Below, in pieces: positions 9,010 to 18,200 of a stretch of 64,000 bases of DNA (the first letter of the stretch is position 1; every line of letters starts with the position of its first letter). The stretch lies in the NCBI GenBank assembly GCA_900546395.1, contig URDD01000004.1, positions 1 through 64,000 on the forward strand, in the 5' to 3' direction. Source of the DNA: an uncultured Bacteroidales bacterium. GTDB taxonomy: Bacteria; Bacteroidota; Bacteroidia; Bacteroidales; UBA932. Both the position numbers and the translations under genes were made by a program. The notes below the pieces were generated by a model. That model was not told the origin of the DNA. It saw only the letters and a program-made list of their open reading frames with translations, and did not search any database.

Positions 9010-9701
9010 TGGAGACGGTTGTTCTTGTAATGATGATATTGGTTTGCTTCAATTATATGTTGAAGCAAACCTATCGAAAGATATACTCAGTGCTATTATC
9101 TGCCGCAGTATGTGCGTTGTTTGTCGGTTTGATGTGGCCGTATGCTATCGAACAATCCAAATCGCAAATATCCGATTGGCTTGCAGATTCCTCGTTGATG
9201 CTCGACATTGCCGTTATCCTTACATTGGAGGTGGCAATACAGATGTCATTCTGTATTCTATCGGCACATATTCAGACTTCGGGCAAAGTCAAACCGATAA
9301 AAATATGGGTATATCGCATTTTGAGGTGGTTTCCTGGAGTGTTGATTTTCCCCGTTCTGTTTAGCCTGCTGGTTTCGGCAATATTCGCATTGCCGGGCGT
9401 CTCTTTCTCACTTGTTGCGTGGCTTTTGGCAGCTATCGTATTTATTGCAATTCCTTTTGGTTGTTGGGTCCTCAAGTGGCTGCTACCCGAAAAGGAAATC
9501 CGCCTTGAACTGTTGTTCCTTGCCAATGCTTTGATTGCAATTTTGGGAGTAATCGCTACAGTAAACGGACAGACTGCCGTTGCTGGTATCAGTGAAGTGG
9601 ATTGGAGTGCATTGGGAGGCATAGTTGTATTGCTCATATTCGGACTTGTGGCAGGTGTCATTGCATATAGAATAAAATTGAAACGAATTAAAAACAGATA
9701 A
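9009..9701 (+). CDS. hmuT: HmuT, integral membrane protein of the hmu operon
   Basis: A 230-residue polytopic membrane protein with about six hydrophobic segments, the last ending in a basic tail (YRIKLKRIKNR). I see no transporter or enzyme motif. It overlaps hmuS by one base and is followed four bases later by the ExbB/TolQ-like hmuU, matching the gene order of Porphyromonas hmuYRSTUV. It may act with HmuU and HmuV as an inner-membrane complex that powers HmuS or passes on its products. The name rests on synteny and topology, and its biochemical role is unknown. Confidence 0.75.
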   Translation: METVVLVMMILVCFNYMLKQTYRKIYSVLLSAAVCALFVGLMWPYAIEQSKSQISDWLADSSLMLDIAVILTLEVAIQMSFCILSAHIQTSGKVKPIKIWVYRILRWFPGVLIFPVLFSLLVSAIFALPGVSFSLVAWLLAAIVFIAIPFGCWVLKWLLPEKEIRLELLFLANALIAILGVIATVNGQTAVAGISEVDWSALGGIVVLLIFGLVAGVIAYRIKLKRIKNR

Positions 9702-9705
9702 CATT

Positions 9706-10302
9706 ATGAATTACATTTCAGACATCCTCTATTGGATTTCGACAGGCTTGCTTGTTCCTGTCATCGTATTGTTGATTTTCTTCTTTGGTAGAGCATTGCT
9801 ACTTATAGGAAGTTTCTTTGGCCAATATTTGGCAATTCGCCGTACTGAATCACTTATGGCAAAGGAACTTTACGGACTGAATAAAGAGAATATATCTACT
9901 CTTTCGGAGTGTTTGCCGAAGAAGAATCCATCGCTGGTTGTAACCTATATGAATCGTCTGCTTGTGGCCGACAGTGAGGCTATGCGTCAGCGTCTGCTTT
10001 CTGATTTTGAGATAGCGGCAGACAAAGACCTATCCACCTCAAAGACATTGAGTAAAATGGGGCCGATGCTTGGACTTATGGGTACTCTTATCCCGATGGG
10101 ACCTGCACTGGTAGGACTTTCAACCGGAGATATTGCATCAATGGCTTATAATATGCAGGTTGCATTTGCAACAACTGTCGTAGGTCTGTTTGCTGCCGCT
10201 ATCGGTTTTATTACCCAACAGGTAAAGCAACGCTGGTATTTACAGGATATGACCAACCTTGAATTTGTAGCAGAGTTGTTGAACGAAAAAGAGGGAAAAT
10301 AA
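9706..10302 (+). CDS. hmuU: HmuU, MotA/TolQ/ExbB-type proton channel
   Basis: A 198-residue inner-membrane protein of the MotA/TolQ/ExbB family. It has an N-terminal membrane helix, a cytoplasmic middle region, and two helices (about 110-185) with the conserved pattern GPMLGLMGTLIPMGPAL and AFATTVVGLFAAAIGF. Such proteins conduct protons and drive a partner with a single membrane helix. HmuV, encoded next with a one-base overlap (TAATG), is the likely partner. A dedicated ExbB-like motor inside a haem operon suggests that HmuS or HmuR is energised locally rather than only by the cell-wide TonB system; that part is inference. Confidence 0.88.
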   Translation: MNYISDILYWISTGLLVPVIVLLIFFFGRALLLIGSFFGQYLAIRRTESLMAKELYGLNKENISTLSECLPKKNPSLVVTYMNRLLVADSEAMRQRLLSDFEIAADKDLSTSKTLSKMGPMLGLMGTLIPMGPALVGLSTGDIASMAYNMQVAFATTVVGLFAAAIGFITQQVKQRWYLQDMTNLEFVAELLNEKEGK

Positions 10303-10628
10303 TGAAAAGAAGACTGCTGAATAAAGATGAAGACAACGACCCGATGAGCGTTGTCAGTAACCTCTTCGATGTGGCAATGGTTTTTGCCGTTGCCTTGATG
10401 GTTGCTCTGGTAAGCCGATATAATATGACCGAAATGTTCAGTCAGGAGGATTTTACGATGGTCAAGAACCCCGGCAAGGAAAATATGGAAATCATTACCA
10501 AAGAGGGCGGGAAAATCAATCGCTATACTCCTTCCGAAGACCAAGATTCAAAGAGTGGCAAACGCGGCAGGAAAGTCGGTATAGCCTATGAGTTGGAAAA
10601 TGGCGAAATAATCTATGTACCAGAATAA
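10302..10628 (+). CDS. hmuV: HmuV, DUF2149 single-pass membrane protein
   Basis: A 108-residue protein of the DUF2149 family. It has a short acidic N terminus (DEDNDPMSVVSNLFDVAMVF), one membrane helix (about 20-40), then a small soluble domain ending NGEIIYVPE. The ExbD-like layout (cytoplasmic start, conserved Asp at the edge of the helix, periplasmic domain) fits a partner for the HmuU channel. It is the last gene of the operon. No terminator is visible, and the right flanking repeat begins 17 bases after the stop. Confidence 0.85.
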   Translation: MKRRLLNKDEDNDPMSVVSNLFDVAMVFAVALMVALVSRYNMTEMFSQEDFTMVKNPGKENMEIITKEGGKINRYTPSEDQDSKSGKRGRKVGIAYELENGEIIYVPE

Positions 10629-10644
10629 GTACAAACCGCAAACT

Positions 10645-10757
10645 GCAGAAATTCGCTCAATTTCAAATCGTTACCACGTTTTTTTAATAACTTCAAGTAT
10701 TTATTCCTCAAACGATTATATCGAATCGATGAAATATTAAAATAAATTTGTACCTTC
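10645..10757 (+). repeat. Right direct repeat, containing the FKBP gene promoter
   Basis: The partner of 157-269, with the same length and orientation. It contains the -7 box TAAATTTG at 10743-10750, 40 bases before the FKBP start, so this copy is probably the working promoter. It starts 17 bases after hmuV. The pair brackets the whole hmu cassette and resembles a duplicated target or recombination junction. Confidence 0.75.
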
Positions 10758-10789
10758 GCCGTTTTGAATCTTAAATATATTGAATCATT

Positions 10790-11389
10790 ATGAAAATAGG
10801 AAAAAATACAGTTGTAGAGCTCTGTTACGAGCTTGAAGTAGATGGCGAAATCGTTGACAAGACAGGCAAGGAAAGACCTCTTGACTATATACACGGAACA
10901 GGAAATCTTCTCCCGAAATTTGAGGAGAATATAGAAGGAATGGAGCCTGGAAGCAAATTTTCTTTCACCCTTACTCCAGAAGAGGGCTATGGCGAGGTGG
11001 ATCCGAACAGAATAATCGACCTTCCAAAAGAAGCATTTGAGGTAAACGGGGAAATTCAGGAACACCTGCTTGTACCGGGAAATACCATCCCTATGCTCAA
11101 CGGTATGGGCGGTGTGGTACCTGGCAAAGTAATAGAAGTAAGCGAAAAGACAGTCAAGATGGACCTCAACTCACCTATGGCAGGAAAGACTCTCAATTTT
11201 TCCGGTGAAATCCTTACTGTGCGTGAAGCTACTGAAAAAGAGCTTCATGACGGACTGCACGGCGAATATGTACATACTTGCCACTGCGGCGGTGAAGGCC
11301 ATGGAAACGGAGGATGCTGCGGCAGTCACGGTGAAAGCGACGGATGCTGCGGCGGTCACGGAGACGGATGCTGCCACGGCAACGAATAA
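10790..11389 (+). CDS. slyD: FKBP/SlyD-type peptidyl-prolyl isomerase with metal-binding tail
   Basis: A cytoplasmic prolyl isomerase and chaperone of 199 residues. The FKBP half-domains lie at about 1-70 (VELCYELEVDGEIVDKT, PEEGYGE) and 110-150, with the SlyD insert-in-flap domain at about 70-125. The last 35 or so residues are a Gly/Cys/His tail with repeated CCGxHG units, a likely nickel, zinc or other metal-binding region as in SlyD. There is no signal peptide. Its promoter lies in the right flanking repeat. An EamA transporter gene follows 14 bases later, probably in the same transcript. FKBP assignment is firm; the SlyD name is likely. Confidence 0.88.
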   Translation: MKIGKNTVVELCYELEVDGEIVDKTGKERPLDYIHGTGNLLPKFEENIEGMEPGSKFSFTLTPEEGYGEVDPNRIIDLPKEAFEVNGEIQEHLLVPGNTIPMLNGMGGVVPGKVIEVSEKTVKMDLNSPMAGKTLNFSGEILTVREATEKELHDGLHGEYVHTCHCGGEGHGNGGCCGSHGESDGCCGGHGDGCCHGNE

Positions 11390-11403
11390 GATGCTGAAAG
11401 GAA

Positions 11404-12342
11404 ATGTGGTTAGCACTTGCATTTATATCAGCTACCCTTCTCGGGTTTTATGACGTATCGAAAAAGACAGCACTGAAAGACAACGCAGTTCTTCCAGTGC
11501 TGCTTCTTAATACTCTGTTCTCATCAATAATCTTCTCCCCTTTCATTATTGACGGACTGACAGGATCCGGATGGTTCAGCGGGACAGTCCTTGACACATC
11601 TCCTTTTGCAGGACATCCTGAAACTTCAGGTTCTTCCGGTCACAGCCTTATACATGCCCACTTGCTGGTGCTGGCAAAATCTGCCATGGTACTGACTTCC
11701 TGGATTTTCGGATATTTCGGAATGAAACATCTTCCTATCACTATAGTAGGTCCTATAAATGCCACAAGGCCTGTACTTGTCCTTATAGGGGCAATGCTGG
11801 TTTTCGGAGAAAGGCTGAACGGATGGCAGTGGGCAGGAGTAATTCTTTCCATAATATCACTTTTCCTGCTAAGTCTCTCGAGCAAGAAAGAGCAGGTGGA
11901 TTTCAAACGCAACAAATGGATCTGGTGCATTGCTGCAGCGGCCCTTGTCGGAGCATTCTGCGGGCTGTATGACAAGTTCATACTCAGGCAGCTCGGTCCG
12001 ATGTTCGTTCAAAGCTGGTACACTTTCTATCAGCTCCTGCTTATGGGAGCCGTGTGTATGGGGCTTTGGTGGCCTAACAGGAAGCATACCACCCCATTCA
12101 AATGGAGCTGGGCTATTCCCTTAATATCAATATTCCTTTCCGCAGCTGACTTCGCATATCTCAGCGCATTGAACCAGCCGGAATCCATGATTTCTGTAGT
12201 GTCTCTGATCAGAAGAGGCTCTGTACTGGTGTCTTTTGCATGCGGAGTAATGATATTCCACGAGAAGAACCTGAAGGCCAAGGCTCTTGACCTTATATTT
12301 ATTCTTATCGGAATGATCTGCATCTGGATAGGCTCGCACTAA
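11404..12342 (+). CDS. EamA-family (DMT) transporter
   Basis: A 312-residue inner-membrane protein with about ten hydrophobic helices in two similar halves, the drug/metabolite transporter EamA layout. Recognisable stretches include the first-helix ALAFISATLLGFYDVSKK, the half-end PINATRPVLVLIGAMLVFGERL, and the second-half LIRRGSVLVSFACGVMIFHEK. Substrate cannot be predicted. It follows the FKBP gene by 14 bases and is probably co-transcribed. Codon use returns to the AGA/AGG style of the rest of the window. Confidence 0.85.
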   Translation: MWLALAFISATLLGFYDVSKKTALKDNAVLPVLLLNTLFSSIIFSPFIIDGLTGSGWFSGTVLDTSPFAGHPETSGSSGHSLIHAHLLVLAKSAMVLTSWIFGYFGMKHLPITIVGPINATRPVLVLIGAMLVFGERLNGWQWAGVILSIISLFLLSLSSKKEQVDFKRNKWIWCIAAAALVGAFCGLYDKFILRQLGPMFVQSWYTFYQLLLMGAVCMGLWWPNRKHTTPFKWSWAIPLISIFLSAADFAYLSALNQPESMISVVSLIRRGSVLVSFACGVMIFHEKNLKAKALDLIFILIGMICIWIGSH

Positions 12343-12376
12343 CTCTGCCTGCTTACTTTCATGCAGGGCCGATAGT

Positions 12377-12715
12377 CTATTTCTGATTCCTTTTCAGATA
12401 AACATTGACAAATACCTGAGATTCAGGGTGTGCTTCTTTACACAGACGGCTCACCCTGACTTCAAAAATGTCTTCATACCCCATATCTAAAAGCTTGCTG
12501 ATTGTCTCATTCTCCGAACTTGGGATAAATCCAAGCTTGACATCATTATAATAAACAGCAACAGCATCTGGGTCATGCTTGTTTTCTGCCTCTCGCACAA
12601 GTTTCAGTTCCGAACCTATCTCCAATTCTCCAAATACGATACATCCGTCACAATAGGTAAAACCTGCAATGTTGCAATGGAGGAAATGTTTCCTCATTTC
12701 TGTCTTTTTTTCCAT
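12377..12715 (-). CDS. Free-standing HIRAN-domain protein
   Basis: A 112-residue protein that is almost entirely one HIRAN domain: IAGFTYCDG near the start, then GSELKLVREAENKHDPDAVAVYY and KLGFIPSSENETISKLLDMG. HIRAN domains in helicases such as HLTF bind DNA ends. Stand-alone bacterial versions are known but uncharacterised. There is no signal peptide or membrane segment. It is divergent from the GT2 gene, and no helicase is adjacent. A role in DNA damage or phage defence is possible but not shown here. Confidence 0.85.
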   Translation of the reverse strand: MEKKTEMRKHFLHCNIAGFTYCDGCIVFGELEIGSELKLVREAENKHDPDAVAVYYNDVKLGFIPSSENETISKLLDMGYEDIFEVRVSRLCKEAHPESQVFVNVYLKRNQK

Positions 12716-12790
12716 AAGCGAAAGTGTTAATTGTTTTTACAATACAAAGATGAAAGATTAATGTACCATTCTACGGTACATTCTTTTACA

Positions 12791-12821
12791 TTTGCCATTC
12801 AACGAAACTTTTGTATTTTTG
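12791..12821 (+). promoter_or_regulatory. Promoter of the GT2-trkA operon
   Basis: TTTG at 12791-12794, a 19-base spacer, and TATTTTTG at 12814-12821, a textbook Bacteroidetes promoter. It overlaps the upstream TTG and ATG codons in this frame, which is why I place the glycosyltransferase start at 12841. Confidence 0.75.
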
Positions 12822-12840
12822 TATGATTAGGTTTTTAGGT

Positions 12841-13932
12841 ATGAAGACTGCTGTGGTTATATTGAACTGGAACGGGAAGGATTTTCTTGAGAAATTCCTT
12901 CCTGGTCTCATATTGTCCGCATCAGGAACAGACAGAGAAGGAGAAACGGAAGTGATTGTCGCAGACAATGCATCCACCGACGGCTCCATGGAAATGATGG
13001 AGAGCAGATTTCCCGGGATAAAGACGATACGGTTTGACAGGAACTACGGATTTACAGGAGGATACAACAGGGCACTTTTCCAGATTGATGCAGAATACTT
13101 CGTTCTTATAAACTCGGATATAGATGTGCCTGCCGACTGGCTGGAACCTCTTGTGGAATGGATGGATGCACATCCGGAATGCGGGATATGCTCGCCGAAA
13201 CTGCATGCATACGACCGCAGGGACATGTTCGAATACGCAGGAGCTGCCGGAGGATACATAGACAAGTTCGGATATCCGTTCTGCAGAGGGAGGATATTGA
13301 AGTCAGTCGAAAAGGATACAGGACAGTACGACGAGCCTGCCGATGTGTTCTGGACTACAGGAGCCTGCCTTATGATCCGGGCCTCGCTTTACAGAAAACT
13401 CGGAGGCCTTGATGAAAGGTTCTTCGCCCACATGGAAGAAATAGACCTGTGCTGGAGGGCGCAGCTGGAAGGATACAAAGTCACTGTAATACCCTACTCT
13501 ACAGTATATCACATCGGTGGAGGGACTCTGCCTAACAATTCTCCATGGAAACTGTATCTCAACTACAGGAACAACCTGCTCATGCTGTCCAACAACCTGG
13601 CATATACATATGCCCTGGAGCGAATCAAAAAGACCGGAGTCACACCGGAATCAGCTGTGCTGTATGGAATAAGAAAGACTGGCAGGACGATATTTGCCCG
13701 TATGCTTTTAGATGGCTGTTCGGCTGCCGTGTATCTGGCCACTTTCCGGTTCAAATACTTTATGGCGGTAGTAAAAGCACACAGGGATTTCAGAAAGTTG
13801 AAACGCAGTCCTGAACAGGAAAGGATTGCCGGATTCGTCTCCGGAAATGCCGGACTGCCGGAAATAAAGGGAATATACGACGGATGGATGATTCCGCGCG
13901 CATTGTTAAAAAGAAAAATTAAAGTAAAATGA
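12841..13932 (+). CDS. Glycosyltransferase family 2
   Basis: A GT-A fold nucleotide-sugar glycosyltransferase of 363 residues. It starts MKTAVVILNWNGKDFL, has VADNASTDGSME and the metal-binding region NSDIDV near residues 89-94, then TTGACLMIRASLY and a candidate catalytic-base region MEEIDLCWRA near 198, as in rhamnosyltransferase-like GT2 proteins. The frame is open upstream to a TTG at 12811, but the promoter's -7 box lies there, so ATG 12841 is the better start. The C-terminal 100 residues include a hydrophobic stretch that may lie on the membrane. The stop overlaps the trkA start (ATGA). Acceptor and pathway are unknown; glycolipid or surface glycan assembly is likely. Confidence 0.85.
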   Translation: MKTAVVILNWNGKDFLEKFLPGLILSASGTDREGETEVIVADNASTDGSMEMMESRFPGIKTIRFDRNYGFTGGYNRALFQIDAEYFVLINSDIDVPADWLEPLVEWMDAHPECGICSPKLHAYDRRDMFEYAGAAGGYIDKFGYPFCRGRILKSVEKDTGQYDEPADVFWTTGACLMIRASLYRKLGGLDERFFAHMEEIDLCWRAQLEGYKVTVIPYSTVYHIGGGTLPNNSPWKLYLNYRNNLLMLSNNLAYTYALERIKKTGVTPESAVLYGIRKTGRTIFARMLLDGCSAAVYLATFRFKYFMAVVKAHRDFRKLKRSPEQERIAGFVSGNAGLPEIKGIYDGWMIPRALLKRKIKVK

Positions 13933-15287
13933 AGATAATAATAGCCGGAGCCGGAGAAGTAGGCTCTCATCTGGCAAAGATGCTCAGCAACGAGTCCAAC
14001 GACCTGACTATAATCGACAGTGACCAGGAAAGGCTTAACGCACTTTCTGAAAACACTGATGTCATTACAGTCACGGGGAATCCGTCTTCGCTTCAAGTAC
14101 TTAAAGAGGCAGGTGCAGAAAGCGCGGATCTTTTCATTGCAGTAAATCCTTCTACATCACAGGATGTAAACATTGTCAGCGCAATGCTGGCCAAAAGGAT
14201 GGGAAGCAAGAAAGTCACTGCCAGAATAAACAACGAGGAGTACCTGTCGTATGAAAACAAATACCTGTTCACGGAAATGGGTATTGACCTTCTGTTCTAC
14301 CCGGAAAAGATTGCAGCAGGCGAAATAGTTGATCTCCTTAAGCGCACGGCATCTTCAGACTCAATGGATTTCGCGCGAGGCAAACTCCAGATGGCCGTAT
14401 TCAAACTGGACGAAGACTCCCCTCTCATAGACATGAGACTCGGTGACTTCGTCAATGTAGCCACCCCTTCAGACCTTCCTTTCCGCGTCGTGGCAGTATC
14501 CCGCAACAACGAGACCATAATCCCGCGCGTGGATACCAAGTTCAAATACCACGACCTGGTGTTCATCATATCTAAGCGCGAAGGCATAGACCGCCTTATG
14601 AAATACATAGGCAAGAGCAATATAGAAGTCGATAAGCTCATGATTCTGGGCGGAGGTCCTATAGGCGAAATGGTCGCCAAACAGCTCTACAAGCAGCTGG
14701 ACAGCATAAAAATCATAGAAATCAAAAAGGACCGCTGCATAGAGCTTTCCGAAAAGCTCGGAAACAATGTGACTGTCGTAAACGGTGACGGAAGGAATTC
14801 CGACATGCTTCTGGAAGAATCCATCAAGGACTATGATGCTTTCGTAGCTGTCACAAGCAATACGGAAACCAATATTCTCGCATGCGTAGCAGCCAAGAAA
14901 CTGGGCGTTAACCGCACTATCGCGGAAGTGGAAAACATAGAATACATACGTCTTGCAGAAGATATGGGAGTCGATGCCGTCATAAACAAGAAACTCATCA
15001 CGGCAGGACGAATCTTCAAATTCACGCTCAGCAACAAGGTAAGGTTTATCAAATACATGAGCGGAACCAACGCTGAAGTTCTTGAGTTCATTGTCGCTCC
15101 GAACAGCTGGATAACAAAAGGCAAGCTGCAGGACATCGGATTCCCGAAAAACGCCATCATAGGCGGTGTCATCCGCGGCAACGAATCATTTATCGCCGTT
15201 GGAGACACCGAAATCAAGGCCTATGACCGCGTAGCAGTGTTCGCACTACCTGAAGTAGTCAAGGAAGTAGATAAATTCTTCAGATAA
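13929..15287 (+). CDS. trkA: TrkA, potassium uptake regulatory subunit
   Basis: The cytoplasmic NAD(H)-binding gating subunit of a Trk/Ktr potassium transporter, 452 residues. It has two RCK units in tandem, each with a Rossmann domain and an RCK_C domain: the first begins MKIIIAGAGEVGSHLAKML, the second near residue 232 with MILGGGPIGEMVAKQL. It would partner a TrkH channel subunit, which is not in the window; trkH often follows trkA in Bacteroidetes. Here the 3' end instead overlaps, tail to tail, the last 67 bases of the hybrid two-component regulator gene. It is coupled to the GT2 gene by a four-base overlap. Confidence 0.93.
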   Translation: MKIIIAGAGEVGSHLAKMLSNESNDLTIIDSDQERLNALSENTDVITVTGNPSSLQVLKEAGAESADLFIAVNPSTSQDVNIVSAMLAKRMGSKKVTARINNEEYLSYENKYLFTEMGIDLLFYPEKIAAGEIVDLLKRTASSDSMDFARGKLQMAVFKLDEDSPLIDMRLGDFVNVATPSDLPFRVVAVSRNNETIIPRVDTKFKYHDLVFIISKREGIDRLMKYIGKSNIEVDKLMILGGGPIGEMVAKQLYKQLDSIKIIEIKKDRCIELSEKLGNNVTVVNGDGRNSDMLLEESIKDYDAFVAVTSNTETNILACVAAKKLGVNRTIAEVENIEYIRLAEDMGVDAVINKKLITAGRIFKFTLSNKVRFIKYMSGTNAEVLEFIVAPNSWITKGKLQDIGFPKNAIIGGVIRGNESFIAVGDTEIKAYDRVAVFALPEVVKEVDKFFR

Positions 15288-18200
15288 TCAGACGGCGACA
15301 CACCGTACTTTGCCTTGAAACATTTGGCAAAGTACGATGCAGTGGTAAATCCCACCATATACATTGTCTCGGACACTGTAAGATGCTTCTGAGAAAGACA
15401 TGCCGCTGCTTTCTGAAGTCTTATGTCACGGATAAACTCCACTACACCCATTCCTGTAAGTTCCTTTACTTTACGGTATATCTGCTTGCTGCCGTAATGG
15501 CTTTCGTCACAGAGTACCGATACTGACAGTTCAGGATCGTCAATATGCCTGTTGACTATTTCCACGATTTCCCTGAGGAACTTTGCATCAGGAGATTCCT
15601 GGTCTTCCTTATCGGATTCCGGGGTCACAAGCTGCTGCTGCCGGATTTTATCCAGATACTGCTCGTGTTTGATAAGGAGCTGGATTATCCTACTGTTCAG
15701 ATACTTCAAATCAAACGGCTTGGTCACAAACGCATCCGCATATTCAAACGATTTCAGCTGCGTCTGAATATCATTCTTTCCTGTCAGTATTATTATAGGA
15801 AGGAATGCTGTCCTTACAGAATCACGTATCCTGCGGCTCATAGCAAGACCGTCCATACCTGGCATGGTGATATCCGTAATGACCAGGTCTATCTTATCGC
15901 TTTCCAGAATTTCCAGAGCCTCTGCGCCTTCTCCGGCAAGGCGGAATACATAATCCTTGCCAAGGGATGCTGTAATAAAGTCCCTGATATCGGAATTGTC
16001 TTCCACCAGAAGGATTATAGGCTTTCTTTCATGTCTCCACACCTTGGAAAGACTGTGCAGGGAAAGATAGTTTTCTTCCACACCTGAATCCAGGACAAAT
16101 GAATCAGCCTTCATAGTTGACAGCCTCAAAGTAAAGCAGGTTCCTTTTCCATATTCAGACTTTACAGATATACGCCCCTTGTGCATCTCGACTATCTGGC
16201 GTGTAAGATTAAGTCCTATCCCTGAACCGCTTACATTGTATTTCTGGTTTGAAGGAGCCTTGTAATACTGGTTGAATATATAAGGCAGTTCGTCTTCTTT
16301 TATACCGCATCCGGAATCCTCAACCTTTACCTCTGCATAAATCATGTCGGATGTTTCATCCGCAATGGATACAGACATCAGCACAGAACCTCCCTCCGGA
16401 GTGAATTTAACTGCATTAGACAAAAGATTCTGGAATACAGACTCCATCTGAACCTTGTCCAGCATGAAAATGTAATTGATATCATCTGATACAAACCTTG
16501 CACTTATGTTCTTTTCTTCGAAAGCAGGCTGGAAACTGTCAAACACCTCAAATGCAAGGTCTTTCAGAGACACTGAAGAAGGGATGAAAAGAGTTCCTGA
16601 ATTATTGCCGTTGGCGTCTGTCATCCTGTTTATGAGCATATGCATTTTCTCGGCACTCTTCTGCATCGCCTTCAGTTCTCTGGATTTCATCGAATCGGCT
16701 TCTGATGAAATCATTCTCGTGGCAAAACCCAGAATTATGCTTAACGGAGTCTTGAATTCATGAGAGACATTTGCAAAAAACTCTGTCTTCATTTTCACCA
16801 TATTAAGCGCTTCCTCTCTTTCAATATGCTCTATCTGCAGCTGGTGTTTCATCCTGAGATATGCATATACCCACAGCAATGCTCCGGCAAACAGAAGGAT
16901 ATATATGACAAATGCAGCTTTTGTCGCATACCAGACAGGACTTATATGCACGGACAGACTGTCAGAAACAGGTTCGGTCGTATTGTCAGGATATACGCGA
17001 TAGACTTCAAATTTATAATCTCCCGCCGGAACATTGATAAATGAAGCGGTATTGCCCGAAGTCAACTGCCAGTTATCGTCAAGTCCTTCAAGCCTGTAAG
17101 CATACCTTGAAGACCTTCCGGAAAATTCGAAGGAAGAAAAAGCGACTGTAAATGAATTCTGCCTGTAGTTCAGGTCGATTCCTGATACATTGCCTATATT
17201 TTCAGACAGGATAACATTGCCGTCATACTCTTTGCCTACCTCAATCCTTTCATTGTCCATAAAAAGAGAAGTAATTTCAGGAGAAAAGTCAGTCCCGGAC
17301 ACGGATATATTGTCTGTATCCATTATGAAAAATCCGTCATTGGTACCTAAAAATACAGTCTTTCCCTTATTTTTCCCTGACAAATTCATTTTTTCTGCCG
17401 AAAGCGCACAGAACAGAGCCTTGTCCCCGAAAGGACAGAATGTCCAGCACCCGTCCTCACGGTCATGGATATAAAGGCTTCCGTCACTGATTGCCAGAAT
17501 CTTGCCTTCTGAAATATCTATCGACTCTACCGGCAGTGCAAACCCCTCTATATGCTCCACTGTCGCATCCGGAAACAGCCTGTATATACCTTTATATGTA
17601 CCTATAAGCACATTCTGCCCGTCCGGACAAAGTGTATAAGCAGACACATCTCCGGGAAGCCTGACAAACTTCGTCTGGTCTGTGGCAAGATCAATATAAT
17701 CCACAGCTCCTCCTGAAAGTGAGGCGGCAAAACTTTCAGCTGCAGCAAAATCCCCTACAACATTTCCGGAAAGAGGACAAGACGAAACCGCGTTGAATAC
17801 CGCATCTGCAAGATAAGGCTCAGAAGAGGACAGAAGAGCATTTTTGTCAGCTATTTTCAGCAATCCTCCATAAGTACCTATCCACATGCTTCCGGAAGAA
17901 TCTTCCCCGAGAGCATACATCCAGTTGGAAGAATATTTTCCTTTCTGCTCCATTATTGTAAAATGCCGGATTCTGCCTGTTTTGCCGTCAAGTCTGTCCA
18001 GGCCTCCGTCAGAAACAATCCACAGTCCTTTACCGTCATCGTACAAGTCTCTTACTTTATTGTGGGACAATCTCTTGTCCAGAGCCCCGCTGTCTGACCT
18101 GTACCATACTCCCCTACCCCCTCCAGAGGGCACCTTGACCAGACCGTCCATACCGCCGAGCCACAGATTTCCGCGTGAATCCATCTCCATCGTACTGACA

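Noticed and set aside
13563..14096. 177-codon minus-strand frame across the GT2-trkA junction
   Set aside because: Both plus-strand genes have clear motifs and codon use; the antisense frame has neither.
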